Source: Brenneria corticis
GTDB taxonomy: Bacteria > Pseudomonadota > Gammaproteobacteria > Enterobacterales > Enterobacteriaceae
NCBI RefSeq assembly: GCF_003115855.1
Contig: NZ_KZ819084.1
Coordinates: 1-64,000, forward strand
DNA: 64,000 nucleotides
Direction: 5' to 3'
The translations under genes were made by a program, and so were the position numbers. Position 1 is the first letter of the stretch. Every line of letters starts with the position of its first letter. Under the pieces are notes generated by a model. That model was not told the DNA's origin. It saw nothing but the letters and a program-made list of their open reading frames with translations, and searched no databases. Positions 31,766 through 40,630 of this stretch are shown here, in pieces.

Positions 31766-32828
31766 GTCGATAGCGCTGTTCTGTCTGACGCCCGGCGGCG
31801 TCCGTCTGGCCCGGCGTATCCGGGCGCAGGTGTCGTTGACCTGCTTTACCAGCGAAAAACTGCTGGAACCGGGATTTATCGCCTTTGACGGCAGCTTCGC
31901 CGACACCCTGCGCGCCGCTTTTCAGCGATACGCCGCGCTGGTGGTGATCGGCGCGACCGGCATCGCGGTGCGGGCGATTGCGCCGCTGTTAAACGACAAG
32001 CTGACCGACCCGGCGGTGGTGGTGATCGACGAACGGGGACAGCACGTTATCAGTCTGCTCTCCGGCCACGTCGGCGGCGCCAATGCGTTGACCCGCCATC
32101 TGGCGGATCTGCTGGGGGCCGAGGCGGTGATCACCACCGCCACCGATGTTAACCAGCTGGCGGCTCTGGATACGCTGGCCGCGGAGCTGGAGGCGGAACT
32201 GGCGGATTTCCGTGCGGCGGTAAAAACGGTGAACCAGATGCTGGTCAGCGGCCGGCGCGTCGGGCTGTGGTGGGACGAGCCGCTACTCGGCGAGCGCTCG
32301 CGCTGCGATGTGCGCGGGTTTATCCCGGTGGCGCGTATCGATGCGCCGCCGCCGCTGGATGCGCTGGTATGCGTAACCCTGCGCGACCGACTGCCTGAAC
32401 TGCCGTTGCCGGTTTTCAAGCTGGTGCCGCGCCGGGTGGTGGCGGGGATCGGCTGCCGGCGGAACACCGCGCTGCAAACGCTGGAGGAACTGCTGTCGCG
32501 GCAGCTGGCGGAAAACCGGCTTGATCCGCTGGCGCTGCGAGCCATCGGCAGCGTCGATATTAAACGGGACGAACCCGCGTTGCAGCAGTTGGCGCAGCGC
32601 CGCGGCGTGCCTTTTACGCTGTTCGGCGTCGATGCGCTCCGTCCGCATGAACGGCGTTTTCCCGCCTCCGAATTTGTGCGCCGCACGCTGGGCGTCGGCA
32701 GCGTCTCACAGCCGGTGGCCTGGCTGATGAGCGGCGGCAACTTGATTGGTCCTACCCTGCGTCGGCAGGGGGTCACCATTACGTTGGGAATAACCTTGGG
32801 AATAGCTTTGGGAGTAGCGCAATGTTAA
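31746..32828 (+). CDS. cbiG: cobalt-precorrin 5A hydrolase
   Basis: Opens the delta-lactone of cobalt-precorrin-5A with loss of acetaldehyde, the ring-contraction step of the anaerobic route. The 360 aa include VVIGATGIAVRAIAPLL, HVISLLSGHVGGANALTRHL and the C-terminal GIGCRRNTALQTLEELL. ATG 31746 (MNTVRPESIA) starts inside the end of cbiF; an upstream frame from 31704 is inside cbiF and rejected. A short GITLGIALG repeat precedes its stop. Confidence 0.93.
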   Translation: MNTVRPESIALFCLTPGGVRLARRIRAQVSLTCFTSEKLLEPGFIAFDGSFADTLRAAFQRYAALVVIGATGIAVRAIAPLLNDKLTDPAVVVIDERGQHVISLLSGHVGGANALTRHLADLLGAEAVITTATDVNQLAALDTLAAELEAELADFRAAVKTVNQMLVSGRRVGLWWDEPLLGERSRCDVRGFIPVARIDAPPPLDALVCVTLRDRLPELPLPVFKLVPRRVVAGIGCRRNTALQTLEELLSRQLAENRLDPLALRAIGSVDIKRDEPALQQLAQRRGVPFTLFGVDALRPHERRFPASEFVRRTLGVGSVSQPVAWLMSGGNLIGPTLRRQGVTITLGITLGIALGVAQC

Positions 32829-33547
32829 CCGTAATCGGCATAGGGCCGGGCAGCGAAGCCATGATGACGCAGGAGGCCATTGCGGCGATTCAGGAAGCGG
32901 AAATCGTGGTGGGATACAAAACCTACACCCATCTGGTGAAACGCCTGACCGGCGACAAGCAGGTAATCAAAACCGGCATGTGCAAAGAGATCGAACGCTG
33001 TCAGACGGCCATCGATCTGGCGATGTCCGGCCGCAACGTCGCGCTGATCAGCAGCGGCGACGCCGGTATTTACGGCATGGCCGGGCTGGTGCTGGAACTG
33101 GTCGGCCAGCAGCGTCTCGATCTGGAGGTGCGGCTGGTGGCGGGCATCACCGCCAGCATCGCCGCGGCGTCGCTGCTGGGCGCGCCGCTGATGCACGATT
33201 TCTGCCATATCAGCCTGAGCGATCTGCTGACGCCGTGGCCGGTAATTGAAAAGCGCATCGTCGCGGCGGCGCAGGCCGACTTCGTGATCTGTTTCTACAA
33301 CCCGCGCAGCCGCGGCCGCGAAGGGCATCTGGCGCGGGCGTTCGAACTGATGGCGCCCTGGACGGCGGCGCAGACGCCGGTCGGGGTGGTCAAGGCGGCG
33401 GGACGCAAGAAAGAAGAGAAGTGGATCACCACCTTCGGCGCGATGGACTTTACGCCGGTGGATATGACCAGCCTGGTGATTGTCGGCAATAAAACCACCT
33501 ACCGTCGCGACGGGCTGATGATCACCCCCAGAGGTTATGAACTGTGA
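32822..33547 (+). CDS. cbiH: cobalt-factor III C17-methyltransferase
   Basis: SAM-dependent C17 methylation that drives ring contraction. The 241 aa begin MLTVIGIGPGSEAMMTQEA and contain VGYKTYTHLVKRL, LISSGDAGIYGMAGLVLEL, CFYNPRSRGREGHL and GRKKEEKWITT. It overlaps cbiG by 7 bp and cbiJ by 4 bp. Confidence 0.95.
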   Translation: MLTVIGIGPGSEAMMTQEAIAAIQEAEIVVGYKTYTHLVKRLTGDKQVIKTGMCKEIERCQTAIDLAMSGRNVALISSGDAGIYGMAGLVLELVGQQRLDLEVRLVAGITASIAAASLLGAPLMHDFCHISLSDLLTPWPVIEKRIVAAAQADFVICFYNPRSRGREGHLARAFELMAPWTAAQTPVGVVKAAGRKKEEKWITTFGAMDFTPVDMTSLVIVGNKTTYRRDGLMITPRGYEL

Positions 33548-34335
33548 ACGGCCCGGCGATCCACGTCTTCGGCGGCACCAGCGACGCCCGGCGGATCTGC
33601 CGGGCGCTGGACGCCGCCGGCGAGCGCTACCGGCTTTCCGTCGCCACGGCGACGGGCGAACAGCTGGCGGGCGACATTGCGGGCGAGGTGGTGGTCGGGC
33701 GGATGGATGCGGACGCCATCACGGACTACCTTGCCGCGCGGCGGGTGCGCTGGGTGATTGACGCCTCGCACCCCTACGCCGACGCGCTGCATCACAACGT
33801 GGCGGCGGCCTGCCGCCGTTTATCCCTGCCGCTGACCCGCTATCAGCGGCCCAGCGACATTGACGCCATCGATCATCCGCTGCTGCACAAGGTGGAGAGC
33901 CTCGACGCGGCCTGCGCCGTCGCCCGTTCGCTGGGGCCGCGGGTGCTGCTGACCACCGGCAGCAAGGAACTGGCGGCCTGGCGGCAACGGCTGCCGGAAA
34001 AATACCTGCTGGCGCGGGTGTTGCCGACGGCGGAGGTGCTGGCGCAGTGCGAGGCGCTGGGGCTGGGCGTGGAGCAGATTATCGCCCAGTGCGGGCCGTT
34101 CAGCGCGGAATGTAATCAGGCGCTGTATCAACACTGTCGGCCGGACGCGGTGATCACCAAAGAGTCCGGCGCGCCGGGCGGCTACCGGCAAAAGGTGGCG
34201 CCCTGTCTGGCATTGAATATTCCCTGCATCGTGGTGCGCCGTCCCGCGGCGTCGGCGGACGGGCAGGAACAGGTCGCCACGCTGGAGGCGTTTATCCGGC
34301 GGCTGGCCGACTGGCAGAGAGAACGAGGAAAATAG
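33544..34335 (+). CDS. cbiJ: cobalt-precorrin-6A reductase
   Basis: NADH/NADPH-dependent reduction of cobalt-precorrin-6A to 6B. The 263 aa begin with VFGGTSDARRICRALDAAG, then IDASHPYADALHHNV, LLTTGSKELAAW and TKESGAPGGYRQKV near the end, matching CbiJ/CobK. The start is GTG at 33544, coupled to the cbiH stop. Confidence 0.94.
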   Translation: MNGPAIHVFGGTSDARRICRALDAAGERYRLSVATATGEQLAGDIAGEVVVGRMDADAITDYLAARRVRWVIDASHPYADALHHNVAAACRRLSLPLTRYQRPSDIDAIDHPLLHKVESLDAACAVARSLGPRVLLTTGSKELAAWRQRLPEKYLLARVLPTAEVLAQCEALGLGVEQIIAQCGPFSAECNQALYQHCRPDAVITKESGAPGGYRQKVAPCLALNIPCIVVRRPAASADGQEQVATLEAFIRRLADWQRERGK

Positions 34336-34336
34336 C

Positions 34337-35131
34337 ATGAAAAAAGCACTGCTGATTATCAGTTTCGGCACCAGCTACCCGCAAACCCGGCAGAAGAACA
34401 TTGGCGCCTGCGAGCGGCATCTGGCGGCCGCCTACCCCGAACGGGAGCTGTTTCGCGCCTTTACGTCGGAAATGATTATCCGCAAGCTGCGGGAGCGCGA
34501 CGGCCTGCGGGTGGATAACCCGGCTCAGGCGCTCGACCGGCTGGCGCAGGCGGGCTACCAGGACGTGGCGGTGCAGTCGCTGCACGTGATCAACGGCGAC
34601 GAGTATGAAAAGGTGGCCACGGAGGTGAGGGCGTTTGCGCCCCGTTTCCAGCGGCTGGCGCTGGGCGCGCCGCTGCTCAGCGGTTTTGATGACTACCGGC
34701 AGGTAATAACCGCGCTGCGCGGGCAGATGCCGCCGCTGGCCGCCGACGAACGGGTGGTGTTTATGGGGCACGGCGCCAGCCATCACGCCTTTTCAGCCTA
34801 TGCCTGCCTCGATCACCTGATGGCGTCGCAGCAGTTTCCCGCGCTGGTGGGGGCGGTGGAAAGCTATCCGGAGATCGACCATATCATTCTGCGCCTGCAA
34901 CAGCAGGGGGTGCGTAAAGTCCACCTGATGCCGCTGATGCTGGTGGCGGGGGATCACGCCATCAACGATATGGCGTCGGACGAGGAGGAGTCGTGGAAAT
35001 CACGGCTGGAGGCGGCGGGGATCGCCGCCCAGTGCTGGCTGCAAGGGCTGGGGGAAAACCCGCAGATCCGCGAGATGTTCGCCCGGCATCTCGACGCCGC
35101 GCTGCGCCGCAACGACCGGGAGGCCGCATGA
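34337..35131 (+). CDS. cbiK: sirohydrochlorin cobaltochelatase
   Basis: Inserts Co2+ into sirohydrochlorin, the entry reaction of the anaerobic pathway. The 264 aa start ALLIISFGTSYPQTR and carry FMGHGASHHAFSAYACLDH, containing the first catalytic His, and VHLMPLMLVAGDHAINDMA with the second, as in Salmonella CbiK. No signal peptide, so it is the cytoplasmic type. ATG at 34337 follows GAGGAA, one base after the cbiJ stop. Confidence 0.95.
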   Translation: MKKALLIISFGTSYPQTRQKNIGACERHLAAAYPERELFRAFTSEMIIRKLRERDGLRVDNPAQALDRLAQAGYQDVAVQSLHVINGDEYEKVATEVRAFAPRFQRLALGAPLLSGFDDYRQVITALRGQMPPLAADERVVFMGHGASHHAFSAYACLDHLMASQQFPALVGAVESYPEIDHIILRLQQQGVRKVHLMPLMLVAGDHAINDMASDEEESWKSRLEAAGIAAQCWLQGLGENPQIREMFARHLDAALRRNDREAA

Positions 35132-35844
35132 CGCGCGGCAGGCTGTACGCCCTGGGCGTCGGTCCCGGCGCCAGCGATCTGATCACCGTGCGCGCGGCCC
35201 GGCTGCTCGGCACCCTCGATATTCTGTATGCGCCGGCGGGACGCAAAGGCGGAGACAGCCTGGCGTTATCCATCGTGCGCGAGTATCTGGCGCCGGCGAC
35301 GGAAATCCGCACTCGCCATTTTCCCATGAGCGCGGAAAACGACGAGAAAGAAGCGGTGTGGGACGAGATGGCGCAACGGCTGACGGACGACGTCGCCGGC
35401 GGCAAGCGGGTGGGTTTTATCACCCTGGGGGATGCGATGCTGTTCAGCACCTGGGTGTTCCTGCTGGCGCGGATTGGGCGGCAGCCGTGGCTGGAGATTG
35501 TGCCGGGGGTGACCTCCTTCGCCGCCATCGCCGCGCGCGCCGCGCTGCCGCTGGCGATGGAAAAACAGTCGCTGGCGGTGATGCCCTGCACCGCGCCGCC
35601 GGCGCAGCTGGAGCAGGCGCTTATCGTCCATGACTGCGTGGTGCTGATGAAGGTCTACGGCCATTTCGCCGCGGTGCGCGAGCTGCTGGCGCGGCTTGAT
35701 CTTTTGCCGTACGCCCTGCTGATGTCCGACGCGTCGCTGCCGGGCGAACGGTGCTGGCGCCGTCTGGATCGGGTCGGCGACGAGCAGAAATTACCCTATT
35801 TCTCCACCATTCTGGTGAATAAATCATGGTGTTCTGAGGAGTAA
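35128..35844 (+). CDS. cbiL: cobalt-precorrin-2 C20-methyltransferase
   Basis: SAM-dependent C20 methylation. The 238 aa begin LYALGVGPGASDLITVRAAR; VGFITLGDAMLFSTWVFLL and EIVPGVTSFAAIAARA follow, as expected for CbiL. ATG 35128 overlaps the cbiK stop (ATGA); an in-frame extension to 34993 runs inside cbiK and is rejected. Confidence 0.95.
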   Translation: MTRGRLYALGVGPGASDLITVRAARLLGTLDILYAPAGRKGGDSLALSIVREYLAPATEIRTRHFPMSAENDEKEAVWDEMAQRLTDDVAGGKRVGFITLGDAMLFSTWVFLLARIGRQPWLEIVPGVTSFAAIAARAALPLAMEKQSLAVMPCTAPPAQLEQALIVHDCVVLMKVYGHFAAVRELLARLDLLPYALLMSDASLPGERCWRRLDRVGDEQKLPYFSTILVNKSWCSEE

Positions 35845-35847
35845 TCA

Positions 35848-36579
35848 ATGGAACAACAACTAAAGAAACTCTCGCTATCCGCGCTGGCGGTAGCGCTGTT
35901 ACTGATGCTGGCGCCGCAGGAGGCGTTCGCCATGCATATTATGGAGGGCTTTCTGCCGCCGCTCTGGGCGCTGGCCTGGTGGGTGCTGTTTCTGCCCTGC
36001 CTGTTTCTGGGCCTGGTGCGGCTACGCCGGATCGTCAGCGAAGACGGCAACCAGAAAGTGCTGCTGGCGCTGTGCGGCGCGTTTATTTTCGTGCTTTCGG
36101 CGCTGAAAATCCCCTCGGTGACCGGAAGCTGTTCGCATCCTACCGGCGTCGGCCTGGCGGTGATCCTGTTCGGACCGGCGGTGGTGGCGGTGCTGGGGGC
36201 CATCGTGCTGCTGTTTCAGGCGCTGTTGCTGGCGCATGGCGGTTTGACCACCCTGGGCGCCAACGGCATGTCGATGGCGGTTATCGGGCCGGTGGTCGGC
36301 TATCTGGTGTGGCGGCTGGCCTGCAAGGCCGGGCTGCGCCGCGACGTCGGGGTGTTCCTGTGCGCCATGCTGGCCGACCTGACGACCTATTTCGTCACCT
36401 CGCTGCAGCTTGGCGTGGCGTTCCCGGATCCGCAGCTGGGCATAACCGGCTCAATGCTTAAATTTATCGGCATCTTCTGCCTGACGCAGATCCCCATCGC
36501 CATCGCCGAAGGGCTGCTTACCGTGATGATTTACGATCAACTCACCAAACGGCAGATTATCCATGCCGGGAGTCACTAA
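35848..36579 (+). CDS. cbiM: cobalt ECF transporter S component CbiM
   Basis: Substrate-specific subunit of the CbiMNQO cobalt importer, inner membrane. A cleaved signal (to about residue 29) exposes the mature MHIMEGFLPP, whose N terminus and His bind Co2+. Several transmembrane segments follow, with SALKIPSVTGSCSHPTGVGL and LTTLGANGMSMAVIGP. 243 aa, full length. ATG 35848 follows GAGGAG, three bases after cbiL. Confidence 0.95.
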   Translation: MEQQLKKLSLSALAVALLLMLAPQEAFAMHIMEGFLPPLWALAWWVLFLPCLFLGLVRLRRIVSEDGNQKVLLALCGAFIFVLSALKIPSVTGSCSHPTGVGLAVILFGPAVVAVLGAIVLLFQALLLAHGGLTTLGANGMSMAVIGPVVGYLVWRLACKAGLRRDVGVFLCAMLADLTTYFVTSLQLGVAFPDPQLGITGSMLKFIGIFCLTQIPIAIAEGLLTVMIYDQLTKRQIIHAGSH

Positions 36580-36580
36580 G

Positions 36581-36862
36581 ATGAAAAAGACCTTAACGCT
36601 GTCGGCGCTGGTGATTGCGCTGGTCATTCTGCCGTTTTTTATTCCCCACGGCGGCGAGTATGGCGGCTCCGACGGTGAGGCCGAAACGCTGATTACCCAG
36701 ACCGCGCCGGACTATCAGCCGTGGTTCGAACCGCTGTATGAGCCCGCCAGCGGAGAAATCGAAAGTCTGCTGTTCACCCTGCAGGGATCGCTGGGCGCCG
36801 CGGTGATTTTTTACATCCTGGGCTACTATCGGGGCAGACACAGCGGCCATGCTGGGAATTGA
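36581..36862 (+). CDS. cbiN: cobalt transport protein CbiN
   Basis: Small auxiliary subunit (93 aa) with two transmembrane helices (about 6-23 and 62-82) flanking a periplasmic loop that contains YGGSDGEAETLI and YEPASGEIESLLF, the family signature. It interacts with CbiM. ATG 36581 (MKKTLTLS) is one base after the cbiM stop; a frame open from 36563 overlaps cbiM. Overlaps cbiQ by 14 bp. Confidence 0.94.
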   Translation: MKKTLTLSALVIALVILPFFIPHGGEYGGSDGEAETLITQTAPDYQPWFEPLYEPASGEIESLLFTLQGSLGAAVIFYILGYYRGRHSGHAGN

Positions 36863-37526
36863 TAAGCTGAGCTACCAGAGCCGCTGGCGCCAGGTGGGGC
36901 CGATGCGTAAGCTGGCGCTGTACCTGCTGTTTCTGGCGCTGGCGATGGGCTGTCCGCCGCTGTATCAGGCGTTGCTGCTGGGCTTTATCGCCGTATTCAC
37001 CTGCTGGCTGCTGCGGGTCGGGCCGCTGCGCTATCTGAAATGGCTGGCGGTGCCGCTGGGGTTCCTGCTGGTGGGGCTGATAGCTATTGTGCTCTCCGTC
37101 GCCCATCGGCCGGATACCCTGCTGTGGAGCGTAGCGCTGGGGCCGCTGTGGTTCGGCGTCGACCCGCAGGGGCTGCACGTCGCCAATCACACCTTCTGGC
37201 GCAGCCTGGCCGCGCTGTCGGCCACCCTGTGGTTCGTGCTGAATACGCCGTTTCCGCAGCTGATCCAGCTGCTGCAACGCTGTCGGGTGCCGAAGCTGCT
37301 GATCGAGCAGATCCTGCTGACCTGGCGCTTTATCTTTATTTTTTTCGATGAGGCGGTGGCCATCCATCGCGCCCAGTCGCTGCGCTTCGGCTACGTTTCG
37401 CTGCGCAGCGGCTACCGATCGCTGTCGATGCTGGTGGGCATGCTGTTTATGCGGGTGATGACGCGCTATCAGCAGATGGTTATCTCGCTGGAGGTTAAAC
37501 TGTATCAGGGGGATTTCCACCTGTGA
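36849..37526 (+). CDS. cbiQ: cobalt ECF transporter T component CbiQ
   Basis: Transmembrane coupling subunit of the cobalt importer, 225 aa with about five membrane helices and the C-terminal Ala-Arg-Gly-like coupling helices: AIHRAQSLRFGY carries the ARG-type motif that contacts CbiO. ATG 36849 lies in the end of cbiN; 13 bp separate it from cbiO. Confidence 0.93.
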   Translation: MLGIDKLSYQSRWRQVGPMRKLALYLLFLALAMGCPPLYQALLLGFIAVFTCWLLRVGPLRYLKWLAVPLGFLLVGLIAIVLSVAHRPDTLLWSVALGPLWFGVDPQGLHVANHTFWRSLAALSATLWFVLNTPFPQLIQLLQRCRVPKLLIEQILLTWRFIFIFFDEAVAIHRAQSLRFGYVSLRSGYRSLSMLVGMLFMRVMTRYQQMVISLEVKLYQGDFHL

Positions 37527-37539
37527 GGAAAGGTCAGAT

Positions 37540-38355
37540 ATGTTAGCGACCCGACAATTGAGTTTCCGCTATCAGGACGAACAGGTGCTGCAGGAACTGT
37601 CGCTGGATTTCGGCCGGCATGCGGTCACCGGGCTGGTGGGGGCGAACGGCTGCGGTAAATCGACGCTGTTTATGAATCTGACCGGGCTGTTGCGGCCGCA
37701 GGCCGGGGCGGTGCTGTGGAACGGCCGGCCGATTGATTATGGCAAGGCGGAACTGCGCAGGCTGCGCCAGCAGATCTCCACCGTATTTCAGGATCCGGAA
37801 CAGCAGATTTTCTATACCGATATCGACAGCGATATCGCCTTCAGCCTGCGCAATCTCGGGGTCGAGGAGGGTGAAATCGCCCGCCGGGTGGAGCGGGCGC
37901 TGACGCTGGTGGACGCCCTGGCGTTTCGCCACAGGCCGATTCAATATCTCAGCCACGGCCAGAAAAAGCGCGTGGCCGTCGCCGGCGCGCTGGTGATGGA
38001 GGCCGATTATCTGCTGCTCGACGAGCCGACCGCCGGGCTGGACCCGTCCGGACGCGAGCAGATGATCGCCATTATCGGGCGTATCGCGGCGCAGGGGAAA
38101 CGGGTGGTGATCTCCAGCCACGACATCGATCTGATCTATCAGGTTTGCGACTATGTCTACGTGATGTCGCACGGCCGGGTGGTCGGCGAGGGGGAAACGG
38201 CGACGGTTTTCCTGCAACGGGAACAGCTTCAGGCGGCGGCGCTGGTCCAGCCCTGGCTGGTCAAGCTGCACTGCGAACTGGGGCTGCCGCTGTGTAAAAC
38301 CGAGCAGCAGCTGTTTGCGCAACTGCGCCGGTTGCGCCGCGGGGAAACGCCATGA
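37540..38355 (+). CDS. cbiO: cobalt ECF transporter ATPase CbiO
   Basis: ATP-hydrolysing subunit, 271 aa. Walker A GANGCGKST (34-42), Q-loop in VFQDPEQQIFYTDID, signature LSHGQKKRVAVAGAL, Walker B LLLDEPTAGLD, and the switch His in ISSHDIDL are all intact. It is transcribed after cbiQ and overlaps cbiP by four bases. Confidence 0.95.
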   Translation: MLATRQLSFRYQDEQVLQELSLDFGRHAVTGLVGANGCGKSTLFMNLTGLLRPQAGAVLWNGRPIDYGKAELRRLRQQISTVFQDPEQQIFYTDIDSDIAFSLRNLGVEEGEIARRVERALTLVDALAFRHRPIQYLSHGQKKRVAVAGALVMEADYLLLDEPTAGLDPSGREQMIAIIGRIAAQGKRVVISSHDIDLIYQVCDYVYVMSHGRVVGEGETATVFLQREQLQAAALVQPWLVKLHCELGLPLCKTEQQLFAQLRRLRRGETP

Positions 38356-39911
38356 CCCTGTCCGTTATGCTGCAGGGCACCGCCTCCGACGTGGGGAAAA
38401 GCGTGCTGGTGGCCGGTCTGTGCCGGATTTTCGCCCAGGACGGCTACCGCTGCGCGCCGTTCAAGTCGCAGAATATGGCGCTGAACTCGGGCATCACGCC
38501 CCACGGCGAGGAGATGGGGCGGGCGCAGATATTCCAGGCGGAAGCCGCCGGCATCGAGCCCGACGTGCGGATGAACCCGGTATTGCTCAAGCCCACCAGC
38601 GACCGCAAATCGCAGGTGGTGCTGATGGGAAAAGCGGTCTGCAATATGGATGCGGTGAGCTATCACCAGTATAAGTCGCAGTTGCAGCAGCAGATTTATC
38701 AGGTGTACCACAGCCTCGCCGGCGAGTATGACGTAATGGTGCTGGAAGGGGCGGGCAGTCCGGCGGAGATCAATCTGCGCGACCGGGATATCGTCAATAT
38801 GGGCATGGCGGCGATGGCCGATGCGCCGGTGCTGCTGGTGGCCGACATCGATCGCGGCGGGGTGTTCGCCGCCATCTACGGCACGCTGGCGCTGCTGCGC
38901 CCGGAAGAAAAAGCGCGGGTGAAAGGGGTGATCATCAATAAGTTTCGCGGCGACGTCGCCTTGCTCCGGCCGGGGCTGGCGCAGATCGAGGAACTGACCG
39001 GCGTGCCGGTTATCGGGGTGATGCCGTGGCTGGATATTACGCTGGAGGACGAGGACGGCGTGGCGCTGCAAACCGGCAAATACCACGCTGGCACACAGGT
39101 CGCGGGCGCGGTGGAAAAGACGTTGGATATCGCCGTCGTCCGGCTGCCGCATATCGCCAACTTTAGCGACTTTAACCCGCTGGTCGCCCAGCCGGACGTC
39201 AATCTGCGTTATGTCGCCGAACCGTCGGCGCTGGCGGGGGCGGATCTGCTGATCCTGCCCGGCAGCAAAAATACCCTGGGCGACCTGCAGTGGCTGCAAC
39301 GGAGCGGTTTCGCCCAGGCGCTGCTCTCGCAACATCAGGCAGGGGTGCCGATCGTCGGCATCTGCGGCGGCTATCAGATGCTGGGCCGGCGGATTATCGA
39401 CGGGGTGGAGTCGGACGTGGCGCAGATGGAGGGCCTGGGACTACTGGACGTGACAACCGAGTTTGCGGTGGAAAAGGTGACCACGCGGGTGAGCGGCCGC
39501 AGCGGCGACGCGCTGCCGGGCATTTTTTCCGCCGGGGCCGGCAAAGCGCTCGGCGGTTATGAAATTCATATGGGCGCTTCGCGTCTTGGCGACGGGGCAA
39601 GGCCGTTTGCCCGTCTGACCCTGAGCAACGGCCGGCCGGTGGATTACAGCGACGGGGCGGTAAACGAGGACGGCAGCGTAATCGGCAGCTATATTCACGG
39701 CCTGTTTGATAACGGCGAGTTTACCCGCGCGCTGCTGGACGCGCTGCGCCGACGCAAAGGCGTCGCGCCGTTTGCGGGCGAGGGCTTCGATTACGCTCGC
39801 CACAAACAGCGGCAGTTCGATATTCTGGCGGCCGCCATGCGGGAACATATTGATATTGAAGCGATATACGGGTTTATGGCGGGAGATGGCAAACACAATG
39901 CCGATGGTTGA
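38352..39911 (+). CDS. cbiP: adenosylcobyric acid synthase (glutamine-hydrolysing)
   Basis: Amidates the b, d, e and g side chains. The 519 aa contain MLQGTASDVGKSVLVAGLCR, with the P-loop-like GTASDVGKS, FKSQNMALNSG, VADIDRGGVFAAIYGT, and the amidotransferase core GICGGYQMLG with its Cys and a late His (GSYIHGLFDN). Last gene of the tightly overlapping cbi series; a 173-bp gap with a REP-like repeat separates it from cobU. Confidence 0.95.
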   Translation: MTLSVMLQGTASDVGKSVLVAGLCRIFAQDGYRCAPFKSQNMALNSGITPHGEEMGRAQIFQAEAAGIEPDVRMNPVLLKPTSDRKSQVVLMGKAVCNMDAVSYHQYKSQLQQQIYQVYHSLAGEYDVMVLEGAGSPAEINLRDRDIVNMGMAAMADAPVLLVADIDRGGVFAAIYGTLALLRPEEKARVKGVIINKFRGDVALLRPGLAQIEELTGVPVIGVMPWLDITLEDEDGVALQTGKYHAGTQVAGAVEKTLDIAVVRLPHIANFSDFNPLVAQPDVNLRYVAEPSALAGADLLILPGSKNTLGDLQWLQRSGFAQALLSQHQAGVPIVGICGGYQMLGRRIIDGVESDVAQMEGLGLLDVTTEFAVEKVTTRVSGRSGDALPGIFSAGAGKALGGYEIHMGASRLGDGARPFARLTLSNGRPVDYSDGAVNEDGSVIGSYIHGLFDNGEFTRALLDALRRRKGVAPFAGEGFDYARHKQRQFDILAAAMREHIDIEAIYGFMAGDGKHNADG

Positions 39912-39948
39912 GGGTGTTGTCGGTTTTTAAGCGTGTAGGCGCGACCCC

Positions 39949-40017
39949 ACCCCAACCCTCCGCAGGGGAGGGAGTTTGCTCCTCCCCTTGACAAGGGGGA
40001 GGTCAGGAGGGGGTAAT
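39949..40017. repeat. inverted-repeat element between cbiP and cobU
   Basis: CCCAACCCTCCGCAGGGGAGGG and CTCCTCCCC-TTGACAA-GGGGGAGG form nested palindromes (each quoted in parts). It resembles the CCCTCCCCTTGACAAGG-type extragenic repeats that are scattered in many proteobacterial genomes. It could weaken read-through from cbiP or stabilise the upstream mRNA. There is no gene in 39912-40084. Confidence 0.65.
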
Positions 40018-40084
40018 TAATGGCAACGCAGGTTCTTTTCCGGCAGCCTCACTATCAGCAGAATATCCAGAACAGGAGCAGCAT

Positions 40085-40630
40085 GTGATCTTGATTACCG
40101 GCGGCGCCCGAAGCGGCAAAAGCGCCCTGGCGGAAAAGCTGGCGGCGCGGCGGCGCGACAAGGTGCTGTATATCGCCACCTCAGCGGTGACCGATAACGA
40201 AATGGCCGAGCGCGTGCGGCTACACCGGGCCAATCGCCCGGCCCACTGGCGCACCTGGGAAGGCTATCGCGATCTCGACCGGGTTATAGCGCAGCAGGCC
40301 GCGCCCGACGAAGCGGTGATCCTGGAGTGCGTCACCACCATGATAACCAATCTATTGTTTGAGCAGGCGGGCGACACGCCGCCCGAACGGATGGATTTCC
40401 CGGCGATTGAAGCGGCGATCCAGCGGCAGATAGAGGCGTTGATTGCGGCCTGTACGCACAGCGCCGCGCCGATCTACCTGGTCACCAACGAGCTGGGCAT
40501 GGGCATCGTGCCGGAAAACCGGCTGGCGCGGCATTTCCGCGATATCGCCGGACGGGTTAACCAGCGCCTGGCCGCCGCCGCCGAAGCGGTCTATCTGGTA
40601 GTGTCGGGGATTGAGGTAAAAATCAAATGA
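40085..40630 (+). CDS. cobU: adenosylcobinamide kinase / adenosylcobinamide-phosphate guanylyltransferase
   Basis: Bifunctional activation of adenosylcobinamide to AdoCbi-GDP. The 181 aa start ILITGGARSGKSALAEKLA with the P-loop GGARSGKS (6-13), the His-bearing RVRLHRANRPAHWRTWE region that is guanylylated, ILECVTTMITNLLF, and LVTNELGMGIVPENRLAR. Translation begins at GTG 40085. It heads cobU-cobS-cobC-cobT, with a four-base overlap to cobS. Confidence 0.95.
   Translation: MILITGGARSGKSALAEKLAARRRDKVLYIATSAVTDNEMAERVRLHRANRPAHWRTWEGYRDLDRVIAQQAAPDEAVILECVTTMITNLLFEQAGDTPPERMDFPAIEAAIQRQIEALIAACTHSAAPIYLVTNELGMGIVPENRLARHFRDIAGRVNQRLAAAAEAVYLVVSGIEVKIK

Noticed and set aside
26953..38322. Many long open frames opposite or out of frame with cbiB to cbiO
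   Set aside because: High GC and third-position bias create long shadow frames; all are Arg/Gln/His-rich and lack family motifs, while the sense genes are full length with motifs.
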